Shown here: positions 22,440 to 34,063 of the stretch, piece after piece
Layout: each line of letters opens with the position of its first letter
How positions within the stretch are numbered: position 1 is the stretch's first letter
Assembly (NCBI GenBank): GCA_023014335.1
Contig: JAECYW010000004.1
Span: 3,782,001-3,846,000, forward strand
Length of the DNA stretch: 64,000 bases
Direction of reading: 5' to 3'
Source of the DNA: Galerina marginata
Lineage: Eukaryota; Basidiomycota; Agaricomycetes; Agaricales; Galerinaceae
Notes under the pieces: model-generated
Told to the model about the DNA's origin: nothing
What the model saw: only the letters and a program-made list of their open reading frames with translations
Databases searched by the model: none
Position numbers and translations under genes: made by a program

Positions 22440-25211
22440 TCAAGAGTACACCCTCTTCCCCGGCTCCGGACGACCCATATCATCCACATCCCGATACCTT
22501 TTATTGTTGTTATTCCGACTCCACGTCCCACTCTCGCGCCTCGGCGACATCTGCATGAAATACACATCGATCGACGGCTTGCGCAGACGTCGTCGTCTTC
22601 CTGAGCCCGCGGGGGCAGAGGCGTTCCCCATCATCGGGCTGGTCGGATTGGAATGCACGAGAGACTCGATCGTCATCGCCGTGCTGCCCCCAGGGGATGT
22701 CATGTCCATTGGCGGCGGAGCAGGTTTCTTTTTATACTGCGAGATGGTAAGGGGCTTCTGAAATTGGGTGCGAAACGGGGTACTTACGGTCTCGAGCTCG
22801 GGTTTGCCCCTCCATTTCGCGATGGCCTCGCAGAAGCGGACTGCTGCCCTTTCGACGGGCTCAGCGGGGTATTGCCACGCCAGATCCTCCATGTGCGTTG
22901 CACAATCTGGTGTGGATGCGGGTATATCGTAAAACTGGTGGAAGGAAAGGACGGAAAGTTAGGATCTTGTTCGTTATGGGTTCGTTGAAGTTGAGTACCC
23001 ACCCTTCTAAGCCTTTCCAGCATCTCGACCTCATACTCCTCCACGCCCTTCCCCTTCTGCCCTGCAGCATTATCCCTCAAGTTCGGGAACAAAATTTTGA
23101 TGGCATCCACCAAGTTAGGCAGCTCATCTGGATCGACCTCGGAAAATTCCTCTTCTTTGTCGTCGTCGTCGTCGTCGTCACTATCCGCATCGTCGTCTTT
23201 TCTGCCTGCATTTTCGTTGATGCCCAATCCAACAAGCAACAGACACTGAACGGCCTGGAGCCCCGTCCAGCCAGCAGTGAGGTAGCCCTCCAGAACGGCC
23301 CGGGTGAGCAGGCCGGCGAGGAGCATGTACCACTCGGATGAAGGACGGAGAGCGTATTCATACATCCTGCTCTGTGCCTGTGCTTGAGCCTGAGCTTGAG
23401 CCTGGAGTGAGGCTCGCGCAACTGTAGGTGATGAAGGAGTCGGTAGGGGCGAATATCCACCTCCAGTCGGGCCTGGTGTCCATGATGACTCGCTCCGCGT
23501 GCTGCCGTTCCCAGATGCAGAAGACCCAGTAGCGTTGCCACTGCTTTCTCGTTCTCTGTCCCGGCCATCCTCACTAGCATCTTCCTCGCCCCTCGCCTCT
23601 CTGCCGAGTTCAGCAGCAACGAGCGCGGAAAGTCGGATAAACCTGGGAATAAGCTTGCTCAGCTTAGTGTTCCCGGCTCCGGCTGTCGAGTCGCCTTCTT
23701 CGCGGGCCTTCCTCCTCAGCGCACTCCCACTGACACCCGGGCGGAGAAGGCCAGATCCGATGCCGCTCCCGTCTTGCCACCCCGTGATGCCGCCACCAGA
23801 GCCACCTCCTGACGACGTTCTCCAATGGTTAGAGCTATTCCTGTCTGTCCCGAAAGAATTATCCCGTCCACGGGACGAATGACTGCTCCCGCTCTGGCGT
23901 GCAGGAGACTTGGCTTCGACGCAGATCTCGCATCCGGTGTGCAGATGTCGTGGGCACCGGAAGGCAGGCGGCGAGTTCGCCGTGCTCGGATCGGCACCGA
24001 CTGCGTACAGAGAACGCGTCCTCGAGCTCGGATTAGGTCGCTGGATTTTAGGCGGCGGTGGTGGCCCGAGAGGTTGTAGTGTCTGATATTGCATGTGCAT
24101 GTGAGACGAGCCGGGTTGATTATAATTTTGGTGCGCTGGATTTGCATAATTTTGCGTGAATTCAGAGTACTGTGTGCTCTTCGTGGATCGAGGAGGTAAT
24201 GTGTGTGAAGCAGGTTGAGAATGAGGAACAAAAGCGCCGGACACAGGTGCCAAAGTCGCAAGGGCACCTGGTAGGTCTGCGGGAGATGGCGTAATAGAAG
24301 GCGAGTGGTCCGGCGGGGTCGTGATTTTGGAGTTTGGGGCGTGAGTGTGTCGGTACGGAGGCGGGGGTGCCTGACGTGCGAACAGATCGTTGACGATTGC
24401 TCCGAGTGCCAACCGCAGTCTTACTCCGTTCGGGAGGAGATGGGGGTGCGTGGGATTGGAAGGGTTTAGTTTCGGAGATGTAGGAGGCGTCAGGATGTCT
24501 TCGTCGTTTATGGGGTGGATCGGAGGAGGTTGGTCGAGCATGGAAATGACGACTTTTTCGAGGCCTTCGGCACGTAGTCGCAGGCTTCGAGCGAGAGCGA
24601 GGTCCTGCCGTCCTAGCCGTTCGTCCTCCTCGTCGTTATGAGGATGGCCAGGACCACCGGCTCGCGCTTTTAAGGCGACGACTTCTTCGCCTTCACTGCC
24701 GTCTTCGTCCTCTTCTTCGTAAGATTCAGGCCGCCTCCGATGGATGTAGTTGGGGGATGTAGGCCCGCCTGTACGGTCAGTCATGCCTAGTTCTGCTCTT
24801 GCTTGAGCAAATCGGGTTCTTCCTGGATGATAGCAAAGATCGTTGGTGTCTCAGCATTTGTATTGGACTTGAGCACATACCATGAACCCATAACATATGA
24901 TCTATGATCAACGTCCGAGTGCTTTTCTCCCGAGGTGGGATAGAGTGCAAATGATGGGCATGCTTGTGCGCCGGTGCACGGAAGGACGATTGAGGCAGTT
25001 TAGTGCTTGAGCCACTCGCAAAGGCGCTCGGGGACGTGTTGCTCGGCGGATTGGCCGATGTGCTCGCAATCTGGCTCTCGTTTCTTGGAAAAGAGATATT
25101 TCTGTACAAGGGCACGGAGGTGGGATACGCAGCATTCTGTTGGCCCATGTATGGCTGCTGACTGGCCATGGTATCGATAGAGAAAGCACCGTTTCGGTGG
25201 TCGAATTCCAT
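22440..25211 (-). CDS. Conserved basidiomycete-type protein of unknown function, 864 residues
   Basis: Exons 25211-24881, 24822-23003, 22934-22788 and 22736-22440 join in frame. The N-terminus has a compact segment (STRTLIIDHMLWVHGRTRF, then AQARAELGMTDR) and a second ordered block follows (LEKVVISMLDQPPPIHPIND, DILTPPTSPK, LPNGVRLRLALGAIVNDLFARQ). The middle is Ser/Gly/Pro-rich and disordered, with a QA dipeptide repeat near 23385 and a poly-Asp run near 23165. Beyond it a hydrophobic stretch (SEWYMLLAGLLTRAVLEGYLTAGW) and a helical block (FYDIPASTPDC, MEDLAWQYPAEPVERAAVRFCEAIAKW) look folded. I do not recognise a named domain. The large size, ordered islands and clean splicing argue for a real and conserved gene. 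Confidence 0.8.
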
Positions 25212-28200
25212 CTGTGGGGAAGTAAGTCGCCGGATTTGTATAAGAGCTGATCGACAATCCCGACTTTGCCCTAAGTGCCGTGGGAGAAATTAGCCGCAGG
25301 CATCTCGGCGTAGCATCTTCGCGGGGAACATGAGCTTCGCGATGCGAGCCAGCCAGTCGTTAGATGTCGTGGAATTTTGGAAGAGTTTCTTGACGCGTCG
25401 TGTGCAGTAAGTGTCCGCGTTGGTGATCTCATCGTCTTCACGACCCGTGTTCAAACCGTGTCGTCAGTAAATTTAGTATCAGGTCCAGCCTTCAGGTCTA
25501 GACGTTGGAACACCGTTCGTAGCTGTGAAATGAATTTTGCGCAGTGAGTAAATTACGCGTCTGGAATGGCGAATAACGGAAAGCATTGCTAACCTAATTC
25601 TTATGGTAGAAGTGTTCGTGGGAGCTGATCCAACCCATGTTCTTCAGCTTGCAGATTCCAAATGAAGCTAAAGGACATAGAGGCATCCACAAGACGTCCC
25701 AAAAGAGCGCGATTCTTTAGACAGACAAAACTATTCTTCAGCCTGAGGTGCTGCAGGTGGCCCTCAATAAGCCCTGCATTAATTAATCTCGCACTCTTTC
25801 TAACAAACGCCGTCAATTAATTTTCAATCGGTCATGAGCAATCGTACCTGAGACGCATCGTCTCCGCAGTCTTAAGGATACAGAGAAGAAAAGGCCTTTG
25901 TAATTGAAGCCAAGCAATAGTTGGGAAGAGGGGAACTTTCGGAGAGATATGTCGCCTTTTATAATAGAAGCGACGGTCTAGGCGCATATATGCGCGTAAA
26001 TACGCACGGCTCTAAAATTCATAGGCATAATTCCCAACTTGCAGGTGAGGTAAGTTTTAGTAAGCGTGCATTCATAGAATGGACTTGACTTGGAGTTCAT
26101 TAAACTTGCAAGACTCTGTCTCTTGGAACAGCAGATCCATGAACACACACGGTGCATACCAAGCATACACCTCTGAATACCGCGTCCAGTTCATGTTTAA
26201 AGCCCTGCAAGTTGTGTAGAAATAGAAATAGCGTGTTTCAAAATGTGAATATTCTCATAATTTAACGGGGATTACCTTCAATCGATATTGAACGCGTAAA
26301 CGGTTCCCTGCCAGTGCTGTTCCCAGAAATTCTGGTTTGTGGGCAAGGTGCCATCATAACAAACGACGGTTCGTATGCTGACCTTCCTTTGAGGTATCCA
26401 AGCTGGGAAAACAATGAAATCAATCGAGAGCATTGGAGAGGCTAAGTAGGTGGAAGTAGAAATCCAAGTTGTAGGAGTACCACACGCATCGCGTCCATAC
26501 TATTCCGGATTCGGATAATAAGTACTCCTATCAGTGGCTGTGCTTACCGAAAGGATTCAAAGGAACAACCAACTCGAACTTCTTCACATTTACCCTTCTC
26601 AAACACTTCATCTCAACGCACTGAAAGGACTTCTGCCGATTCTACCTTTCTCTCCAACAGGCTGTTGAAAGAGTTTGGTTTATTTGCTAGCTTCATGCTG
26701 AAATCCTATGGACAAACGGAGGTGACAGAAACATCCGCCTCTAGATCTATAGATCTCCCCCACTGGCAATTTCAAGTTCCAACTGCAATGTCGATTATAG
26801 ACCGAGAGAGCATGATACTGACCCAGAGAAAGTGTCTTTCCCCAGATTCAAAATCTCCAGTGAATCGGTTGTCAAAGGGCTTTCGAGTATGTGTTGTTTT
26901 TCGACCGACGTGTCACCTTTAGGCTTTGAATGAATTTTCACAAATATAGAATGGAATCTCCAATATTTTGCGTTAGCATCCAGTTCCTGAACTTCCAAAG
27001 GGACAGGAGGACGACTCCAACCTCCGAGGTTTCTCTATGGCTGGCCAATGAACCCTGACATGCTGTCGAAATGGCGACCGCCAAGGAGCTTGTTTGCCTG
27101 AGGACTTATGTCGATTGATCCACCGGAGGCCATGAAAGAAGTCAGATGCACTATGTGGAAACAGAAATATTGCCTCGGAAAAGACTCCGCGAGACCTTGA
27201 AGATCACTTCTTTTGCACCTACCATAGGAGCAATCCATTCTGTCCTGAAAACGCTTTTCTTGAATCTATCGGACGACTACCGATATGGATCAAGAACTCT
27301 CTTAGCGAGGATGTCGATGTAGTTAAAGAATGGTTGGGATTTCAGGAGCCAGCAAAGTGGTATCTCGACTCCGAAGAGGGAGAGTTTTGGGGTATTCTTC
27401 GTGTCAAACGTGCGTCATATTCTTGCGTTGGGGCGTGCTGATGATATGACGGTTCTTATCCCTAATAGGTTCTCCAAAACAAGGCCGCGAAGCTAGCCGT
27501 AGCTAAGACTAATTCAAGATTCTTCTTCAGCTGAGGGAGCTACTCACATCTGTGTTTAAGTACAGCCTCCCGATTAAAGTCGTTCTGATTGCTGGCCAGC
27601 TTTGAAGACTTCACCGATCTAGCTTTGGCCGATTGCTCAATGGCTCAATCCTGCACTTGGAAAGCAGCTTTGAAGACTTCATCGATCTGACTATGGCCGA
27701 CGAGGAGCCCCGCAGGCTGAGAAGAAAGGTGACCAATAGCCTTGGAATTCCTTCCGTCGGTATAGAGCGATTTCTCACACAAGTTTCTTCTAGAGTTGTT
27801 CCAGGGTCGAGTTCGAGATGAAAATAGGGCAATCCAGGATTTTGACGACACTATCATCGACTTAACTTGTTACTTGACGACCTACGTATTCTAACAATGG
27901 AATCAGCCCTCTCATGAAGTTGGTATTTTGACGGCCCATTATTTCCCTTGATCCTTGTGCATTCGGAAGGCAGTTTCTTTCAAAACGACTTTACATCCAA
28001 CTTTTACACAGGTATTCCAGTCTTCCATTCCTGAAGAGAATACGATCATAGTTAAGTATGGATTACCCTATTCTGTGTAGGCACTGGGCGTGCAAAAAGT
28101 TTCAATCCTGAGACCTTATCAGCCTCCATTCCGTCAAGACGCCCGACGATACCAGCCAGGCCGCTTAGAAGAACCTCGACGTTGTCCACCTATATCGCGA

Positions 28201-28952
28201 GTACGCAGAGTATAAACTCAAGAAGTATTTGACCAGGCTCACCTCTATGATTCTTATTCCAGGAATCCAGAGACATCGTGATAAGGAGTTTCAAGGGGTC
28301 GATTTTTGTGAGGAGATCTCAGTACTCCCAGGCGGCAATGACGGTCTTATCTTTAGGAACTTTGATCTTTAATTGAAGGTCAATCACCATCTGACTGCCA
28401 GATGCGAGAAGATCCGCTCAAACCCGCCGTGTATCTGCCGCAGAAATGGAGCTCTGCTCTCCTGTCAACCGAATGGGTTTTGCAGCGAGCCTCTTCTTAA
28501 CCTCTGCAATGAGGTCACGCCGACGTGGATGGCGCCTAGGGATTTGAGGAGTTCGATGATATTAAACGCAGCAGTTGTGCCGGCTGGTGGAATTCCCGAC
28601 AGTTGTGAGAAGCTTAAGGCGATGGCTATGTTCCACTGGTGGAAAATAGCAAATACCTTTACGAACAAGTGCCTGTAGGTGAACCTTCACAAGAACGTCA
28701 ACAAAATAAAAAATATAAGAAATCATTCCCAGCTGCTCACACAGGATCTCCTCTTCTGGACTGGGTAACGCCTCCTCCGACCCTTTGACATCCCCAGCGA
28801 GATTGTACTGAAATGCATCGGTGGAGGTAAAATTTATAAAATCAATTGCCCTGATAACTGATAAAGTGCAAGATACAGTGGCTGTGCTTCCCCGGCCTTT
28901 AATCGAAATCACCTGTTACCTTCTTTAACCGGTACCGTCTTCATCTACGCTC
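25212..28952. other. Gene-poor region with coding remnants
   Basis: 3.7 kb with no complete gene. Some short stretches have coding-like composition but break within 60-100 codons: 25601-25816 (-) with a leucine-rich HLQHLRLKNSF segment; about 27240-27415 (+) open without an ATG and reading LPIWIKNSLSEDVDVVKEWL; 28465-28668 (-). An imperfect 35-base direct repeat occurs at 27598-27632 and 27666-27700 (31 of 35 identical). I read this as decayed protein genes rather than active ones. Confidence 0.4.
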
Positions 28953-30680
28953 TTGAGACATTGTTCACAATACTCTACCGCTCTCATTCTTCTTTCTCAT
29001 TCTAAAAAAATGGGAAAAGCCGGCTCTCCCATCTCCAGACTTCATGCCGAACTCCTATGGACCATTTTTGTGGCAAGCACAGAAACGCTTCATGGCGAAA
29101 CAGATCTTGCCTGGGTGTGCAACGACAAACTCGAAACACAGGACCGGCCATTGACCATCATACGACGCAGTTCGCAAGTGTGCAGCCAATGGCGTATTAT
29201 TATTCTGGGATCGCCATTACTTTGGGGTAAGCTCCTCGACATGTCCCTATTGTCAGAGCTAGCAAGGGGGCATTGGATGAATGAAGTCGTCCGACGCAGT
29301 GGTCGAAGTCCCCTTCATATTACCACAGACAACGAAGGAGTTTCCAAACGGTTGTCGCCATTGGTCACTCTTCTCGATGACCACTGGGAAAGAGTACAGG
29401 TGGTAAATGTTATCCTCAAGGTCGGGGGTTCTACAGACATCGTCGGAAGCGAAATATCCCAGATATTGCGGCGGCCCACATCGTGTCTTCGTTCATTCAA
29501 ACTCGACTTCATAAGCGACACTGGATATTGCCCCGATTTAGGGCCCGAACCCCCTCTGTTCGGCAATGCTGCTCCTGCCTTGATTGCTCTTCGTTGTACC
29601 CACCCTTTTCTCAACCTAGGCTCTACGAACCTATGGTTATCTCAACTCCGAGTCCTGGATATCACATTGGACACGCGAAAATACAATTTCCCCGCACTTC
29701 TAGAGGCATTCAAACGAATTCCAGGCCTTGAAATTCTAATTTTGGGGGGAGGGGCATATTGGCAAATACACACTGGCCCCTCAAGCGTCCCACACAAACC
29801 CGTTGCCCTTCCTAATCTTAAATTGTTGAGGCTTCTCACAGTAACAACTACGACGATGACAGAAATTCTCGACGCCCTTGTCCTCCCAGATGTCTGCAAT
29901 CTCGTAGTCTTTGCGAGACGTGAGCTGGAAGACTTTGTGCGGGACGACTTAACACACACATATCAGACGCTTCGTCGGTACTCACGAAACTATTTCAATA
30001 CCCATACGATAACCTCCCTCCTACTTTCGATAACCTCGAATAGCCTTATGTTGCAAGATACCAGCATGAACCATGGACCAGGTGTAACCAGATTCAGTTT
30101 GGATCTTCGATCTGACGCTGAATTCTTAGGCGGTGAATTGTCTCTCTTTTTCGACTTGTTTGCGGACGCAAATTTGGCGAAAACCACATACATTACCTTG
30201 GACATCGGTCCGGCCCATGATCACCTCTCCGAGTCCAATTTTATGTCCCTCCTCCACAGACTTGATTCAGTGGAAGCGGTAGACACATCCGAACCAACCA
30301 CCACTCTTCAATTTTTGTTGGACAACATGAAAGGCGTCCCACCCCTCGTCTTTCCCAAGCTAGGAGCATTAGTTTTCACCTCAATGCCAGGCGAATCTAT
30401 TTCTTCAGGACCCCTACTACCGTTCCTCAAATGGCGGAAGGATGAAGACGCACTGATCAACGAGATCGATTTGCGAAATTTGGACTATGACAGTTCCCCG
30501 CAAGATTTGGATCTCCTGGAGGAAATGACAGGCTTGTTCATTACTTGGGATGCTAGTACGGCATCGGATGACTCGGAGCTAATCTGCGAATACTTATGTG
30601 GAAGCGGTAATCCTGAGATGCTGAGGGACATTTTTCCGATTGATGATACCAGTAGTGATTCAGACCATGTATATGATTAA
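28953..30680 (+). CDS. F-box-like protein (third family member)
   Basis: Intronless frame of 575 residues; the Met at 29010 (MGKAGSPISRLHAELLWTIF) matches the start of the two genes at 5-8.6 kb and gives 556 residues. The F-box-like block is ISRLHAELLWTIF, then RPLTIIRRSSQVCSQWRIIILGSPLLWGKLLDM. HWMNEVVRRSGRSPLHI is the next shared block. The rest is leucine-rich and diverged; the C-terminus keeps the family pattern LLEEMTGLFITWD. It is not an adjacent copy, so this family has dispersed as well as tandem members. Probable Skp1-binding adaptor with unknown target. Confidence 0.82.
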   Translation: MRHCSQYSTALILLSHSKKMGKAGSPISRLHAELLWTIFVASTETLHGETDLAWVCNDKLETQDRPLTIIRRSSQVCSQWRIIILGSPLLWGKLLDMSLLSELARGHWMNEVVRRSGRSPLHITTDNEGVSKRLSPLVTLLDDHWERVQVVNVILKVGGSTDIVGSEISQILRRPTSCLRSFKLDFISDTGYCPDLGPEPPLFGNAAPALIALRCTHPFLNLGSTNLWLSQLRVLDITLDTRKYNFPALLEAFKRIPGLEILILGGGAYWQIHTGPSSVPHKPVALPNLKLLRLLTVTTTTMTEILDALVLPDVCNLVVFARRELEDFVRDDLTHTYQTLRRYSRNYFNTHTITSLLLSITSNSLMLQDTSMNHGPGVTRFSLDLRSDAEFLGGELSLFFDLFADANLAKTTYITLDIGPAHDHLSESNFMSLLHRLDSVEAVDTSEPTTTLQFLLDNMKGVPPLVFPKLGALVFTSMPGESISSGPLLPFLKWRKDEDALINEIDLRNLDYDSSPQDLDLLEEMTGLFITWDASTASDDSELICEYLCGSGNPEMLRDIFPIDDTSSDSDHVYD

Positions 30681-31046
30681 TCGATAAAATGTTAGGAGAA
30701 CTCAACTAAACCGATGCATTTCAATAATCAGACCTTAGGCTGCTCACGTTTCCCAATCTAAGACTGCCTCGAGGATTGTTTGACTATGAAATACATACAC
30801 ATCCCGCCAAGTTGAGGGTGTAATTGCAGGTCGGTCGAGCGAAATGTCATGGGAGGTTGATACACTCCAAGCAAAGTAGATGAACCGCACAGAGTACATG
30901 GCAGTTGCAGAAATAGAGGAGTACAGAACGAAAATGGAATAACACTAGAATCAAATACAAAAGAACGAAGAGTAGTCAAAAATCTGTGCAAAAAGAAGTA
31001 TATAGCAGCAAAAGAATCCATCCAGTCAACAAATCCACCCTCACGA
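30681..31046. other. Convergent intergenic region
   Basis: Holds the 3' ends of the F-box gene (+) and DSN1 (-). No other feature is seen. Confidence 0.35.
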
Positions 31047-33284
31047 CTACCGGTCCCTCGACGGCGTGGTCCCCCTCCTAGGCGTCCCAGGCATCTTCCT
31101 CGGGGTAGCCGGAACAGCCGGAACACCAGTCAACCGCCTATCACCCACCGCACCCGCCCCGTTCTCCTCCGCCCTCTGCACCTCCCGCGCAGCTCGCCTC
31201 GCAGCGTCGCCCACCTGCGCCGGCGGGCGCTCCTGATCTACCCGCGAGAGTGCACGCATCAGGTCGAGTGGATCAGCTCCAGGTGGCCGCGAGCCGGGTG
31301 CTCGTACATATGTTGATAATAGTTGGGTTGAGGAGCCAGAGCCTGCACCACCAGCAACCGATGGAGGCTCCCCAGGCGGCCGCGGGTTGATCCGTGATGT
31401 GAGGTACGCGTTGAGCGCGTCGAACCGCTCGTTGAGTGCCCGCTCTGCGATATTCGTCGTTGTGCGGGCAGCTGATGCGTAGCTGAAGATCTGGTCCACT
31501 TTGTACTCGACGTCGGGCAGGCGCTGCTTGAGCTCCGCCTCCATCTCCTCCCGGCTGAGGTTGTGCGACCGTAACCGTGTCCGACTGTTACTGGTGATTC
31601 GGTCGTCAACTGCCGTGCGGTAGCCTAGCACGGATTTGGCGAGGGCAAGGGCGGAGTGAAATTCGGGTGGAATCTCGTGTTCCTGGGGGATGAGGAGGCT
31701 CTCCAGCTCGTTGTTGTCGAGTTCACCGGTCGCCCGCCGCTTTCCCTTGGCCTTTGCAGACAGTGTACCTGGGTCGATTTGGACAGCGGCGCGACGCTTG
31801 TCCAGGGAGGCTTGCAGTTTCTTGGTGTACGCCTCGTAGTTGTAGGAAACCTTCTTCCATGATTCTTCCTCAGCTTGGGACCTGCGAATATAAGTAGATG
31901 ATGATTAGCACATTGAACGATCGAGCAACAGGAAAAACGCACTGTTGGATGTGTTGCGAATATGTCACTTCCCATTGCCGATTCCGCACATTCTGTTCGT
32001 TCTCGCGGAGGTTCTCTGCAGGCGTCTTGCTGCTACTGGCTTGTGGAGAATGCAGGCTTAAGTCAATACGTTTCTCAGCTAGCATTCTGATCACATCTTC
32101 TTGTACGCTTTTCAGCAGTTGGACGCCTTGAGCGGATAGTGGCGGTAACGGTGGTGGGGGTGGTTTCGATGTTGACGATGATGGTTTAGACGATGAAGAT
32201 GTAGGTGTGGATGCGGCGCGGAGAGAGCACCATATTAGTAGTTGACGGACACGTTCGGGCTCTGGGATTTCAGAATCTATGTGTTTATAGAAACTGCTTT
32301 CCGACACGGAGTTGTGGGGTTGAGCTGAAAAAGTGTAAGTCAGAGATACTAGCCGTGAGTATGAAGGAAACCTACTGATAATGCCTGTAGTTTCAAATGA
32401 AGTGCTAATTCGTTTGCCACGTCCGCCGACAGAGCTCTTCCGTCGATGGCCCTGGCCCCTGTCGTGCCCATTTGACTCTGACGTCCGTGGCTTGCTATTA
32501 CCAGTGATAGCGGCCATGGCACCCGACCGTAGTTGTTTGTTGCGCTCAATCTGAGGCGTCTCACTTTCCGGTATAGCAGCCGTAGTGTCGATAACCTTCG
32601 TCTTTCCTTTGCTTCGGCTCGTATTGCTTGGTTCTGCACGCGACGGAAATTGGACTGAGGGTTCAGCAGCAAGGAGGGACAAGTCAATAGTCGTATGAGC
32701 CCGTGAATGTCGTCGAAGATGGTCTGCCTCGTCCTCCATGGCTCTGACATCTTTTTCAACTTCTGAATCGTCGTAGGCGGTTGAGTATGCCACCCGGTCG
32801 CGTGTCGCGGATTTCGACTTGGGGTTGCCCCGAGGTCGGGCCAGCGTTTCGGAATCCGCTCGGAATTTCTTGGACGGAGGATTGGAAGGACCAGCGACTT
32901 CTGATTGTGTGGGTTGAGAAGCAAATCGGGGTGGTAATGGGGCGTCATGAGTGGATACTGTTGGCTGCGATTGCGTTGGCTGCGATTCGGCAGCACGAAC
33001 AATCAAAAGGCCGCCCCCAGCATCTTCTTGGTTCACTAAGACCCCATAGAATCCAAAATTAGCACTTCATCGCGTCCAAACGGTTTAATACACATACGTT
33101 TACGTTTACTCGAGGCGCCTAATTTGGGCTACAATATGCGATAAAATCAGTTAATTTAGGGAACCACAACACCAAAACCATTAAAACACACTTCTTTCTT
33201 TGCTCTCTTCGCAGCAGCCGCATTCAGCAACGGATTTGAGTCCTCAGGCTTCCGTTTTCCCGTCAATTGGGGTTGGGAGGACAT
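31047..33284 (-). CDS. DSN1: Kinetochore protein Dsn1 (Mis12/MIND complex subunit)
   Basis: Dsn1 links the inner centromere (CENP-C) to the Ndc80 complex as part of the Mis12 complex. Exons 33284-33192, 33128-33098, 33035-32376, 32324-31943 and 31881-31047 give 666 residues. The N-terminus is basic and disordered (KRAKKEPK). The conserved motif RGKRISTSFETTG lies near residue 250, followed by QPHNSVSESSFYKHIDSEIPEPERVRQLLIWC, the Dsn1/Mis13 signature. A long helical region follows (AEEESWKKVSYNYEAYTKKL, EEMEAELKQRLPDVEYKVDQIFSYA), and the last 100 residues are Pro/Arg-rich. The basic patch around RGKR is where Aurora B phosphorylation controls CENP-C binding in other fungi. Length is usual for basidiomycetes. 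Confidence 0.92.
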
Positions 33285-34063
33285 GTGGATGTGGGTGAGG
33301 TTGACCAAAGTCGACGAAGAAGTAAGCATAAAGCAGTTTATGTAGGCTGTTATTATGGCCTGCGCACGCTATGGGCCGATTGGCTAGGCAGAGATTGAGC
33401 TCGTTGCGCGCGACGACGACGAGGGTCGGTTCCAAGCAGCGAATAGCGGGGTTTGAATTCTTGCTCCCACGTTCTGTGTAATCAACAGACTGGGATCGTG
33501 AGAATGATTTAGCAGAAAAGATTTGTTTAAAAATAGCGCAGCGCCAAATCGCATCTACCCTGCATCTACGACGAGCTCATAATCATCCACTCACCGCTGT
33601 GGTCCATTAACTTGTCTTCTAATTTTCTGTTCTGAGTAATTGGGGGAACTAGCGTGTATGGATGGTAGTACCTTCCTTCTTTGGTTCCAACTTAGTTCTT
33701 TGATCACCTCTTTTCTGATCCATTCGTAAATTTCAAAGTTCAAGCCTGCGCGCCTTCAGTCCTGTCAGTACCTTGCGCCTGCTCTTCTTGCTCGAGTACA
33801 AACTTGAAGAGCTCCCGAAAGGGCTTCCAAGACTATCGTAAAAATTGGACGGAAATCCAACATTCTGTTAATGTAAATAACATAGCTTCGGACACCAATT
33901 GCCGCCTTATGGCGACTCCGTCAGTGGATTGGCCACACCCGTAATCCTCAGACGTTTGGATGGCGGTAATACTGATAGTGAAGTCTGAGGCACGGTTGAA
34001 CCAATCACTTCAAGGTTTTCGTCTGTATTCCTATGGCGCTTGTCTGCTTTGATATGTTCGGAG
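33285..34063. other. Intergenic, no gene seen
   Basis: DSN1 upstream region and 3' flank of the NACHT pseudogene. The minus-strand frame 33244-33435 overlaps DSN1 exon 1 out of frame and is not supported. Confidence 0.35.

Noticed and set aside
23716..24267. 183-codon minus-strand frame (and 23077-23619, 23499-23882) inside the 864-residue gene
   Set aside because: Overlaps a long spliced gene in another frame; composition is the out-of-frame shadow of Pro/Ser/Arg-rich coding sequence.
32349..33002. 217-codon frame antiphase within DSN1 exon 3
   Set aside because: DSN1 is supported by motifs and by four in-frame introns; this frame lacks any.
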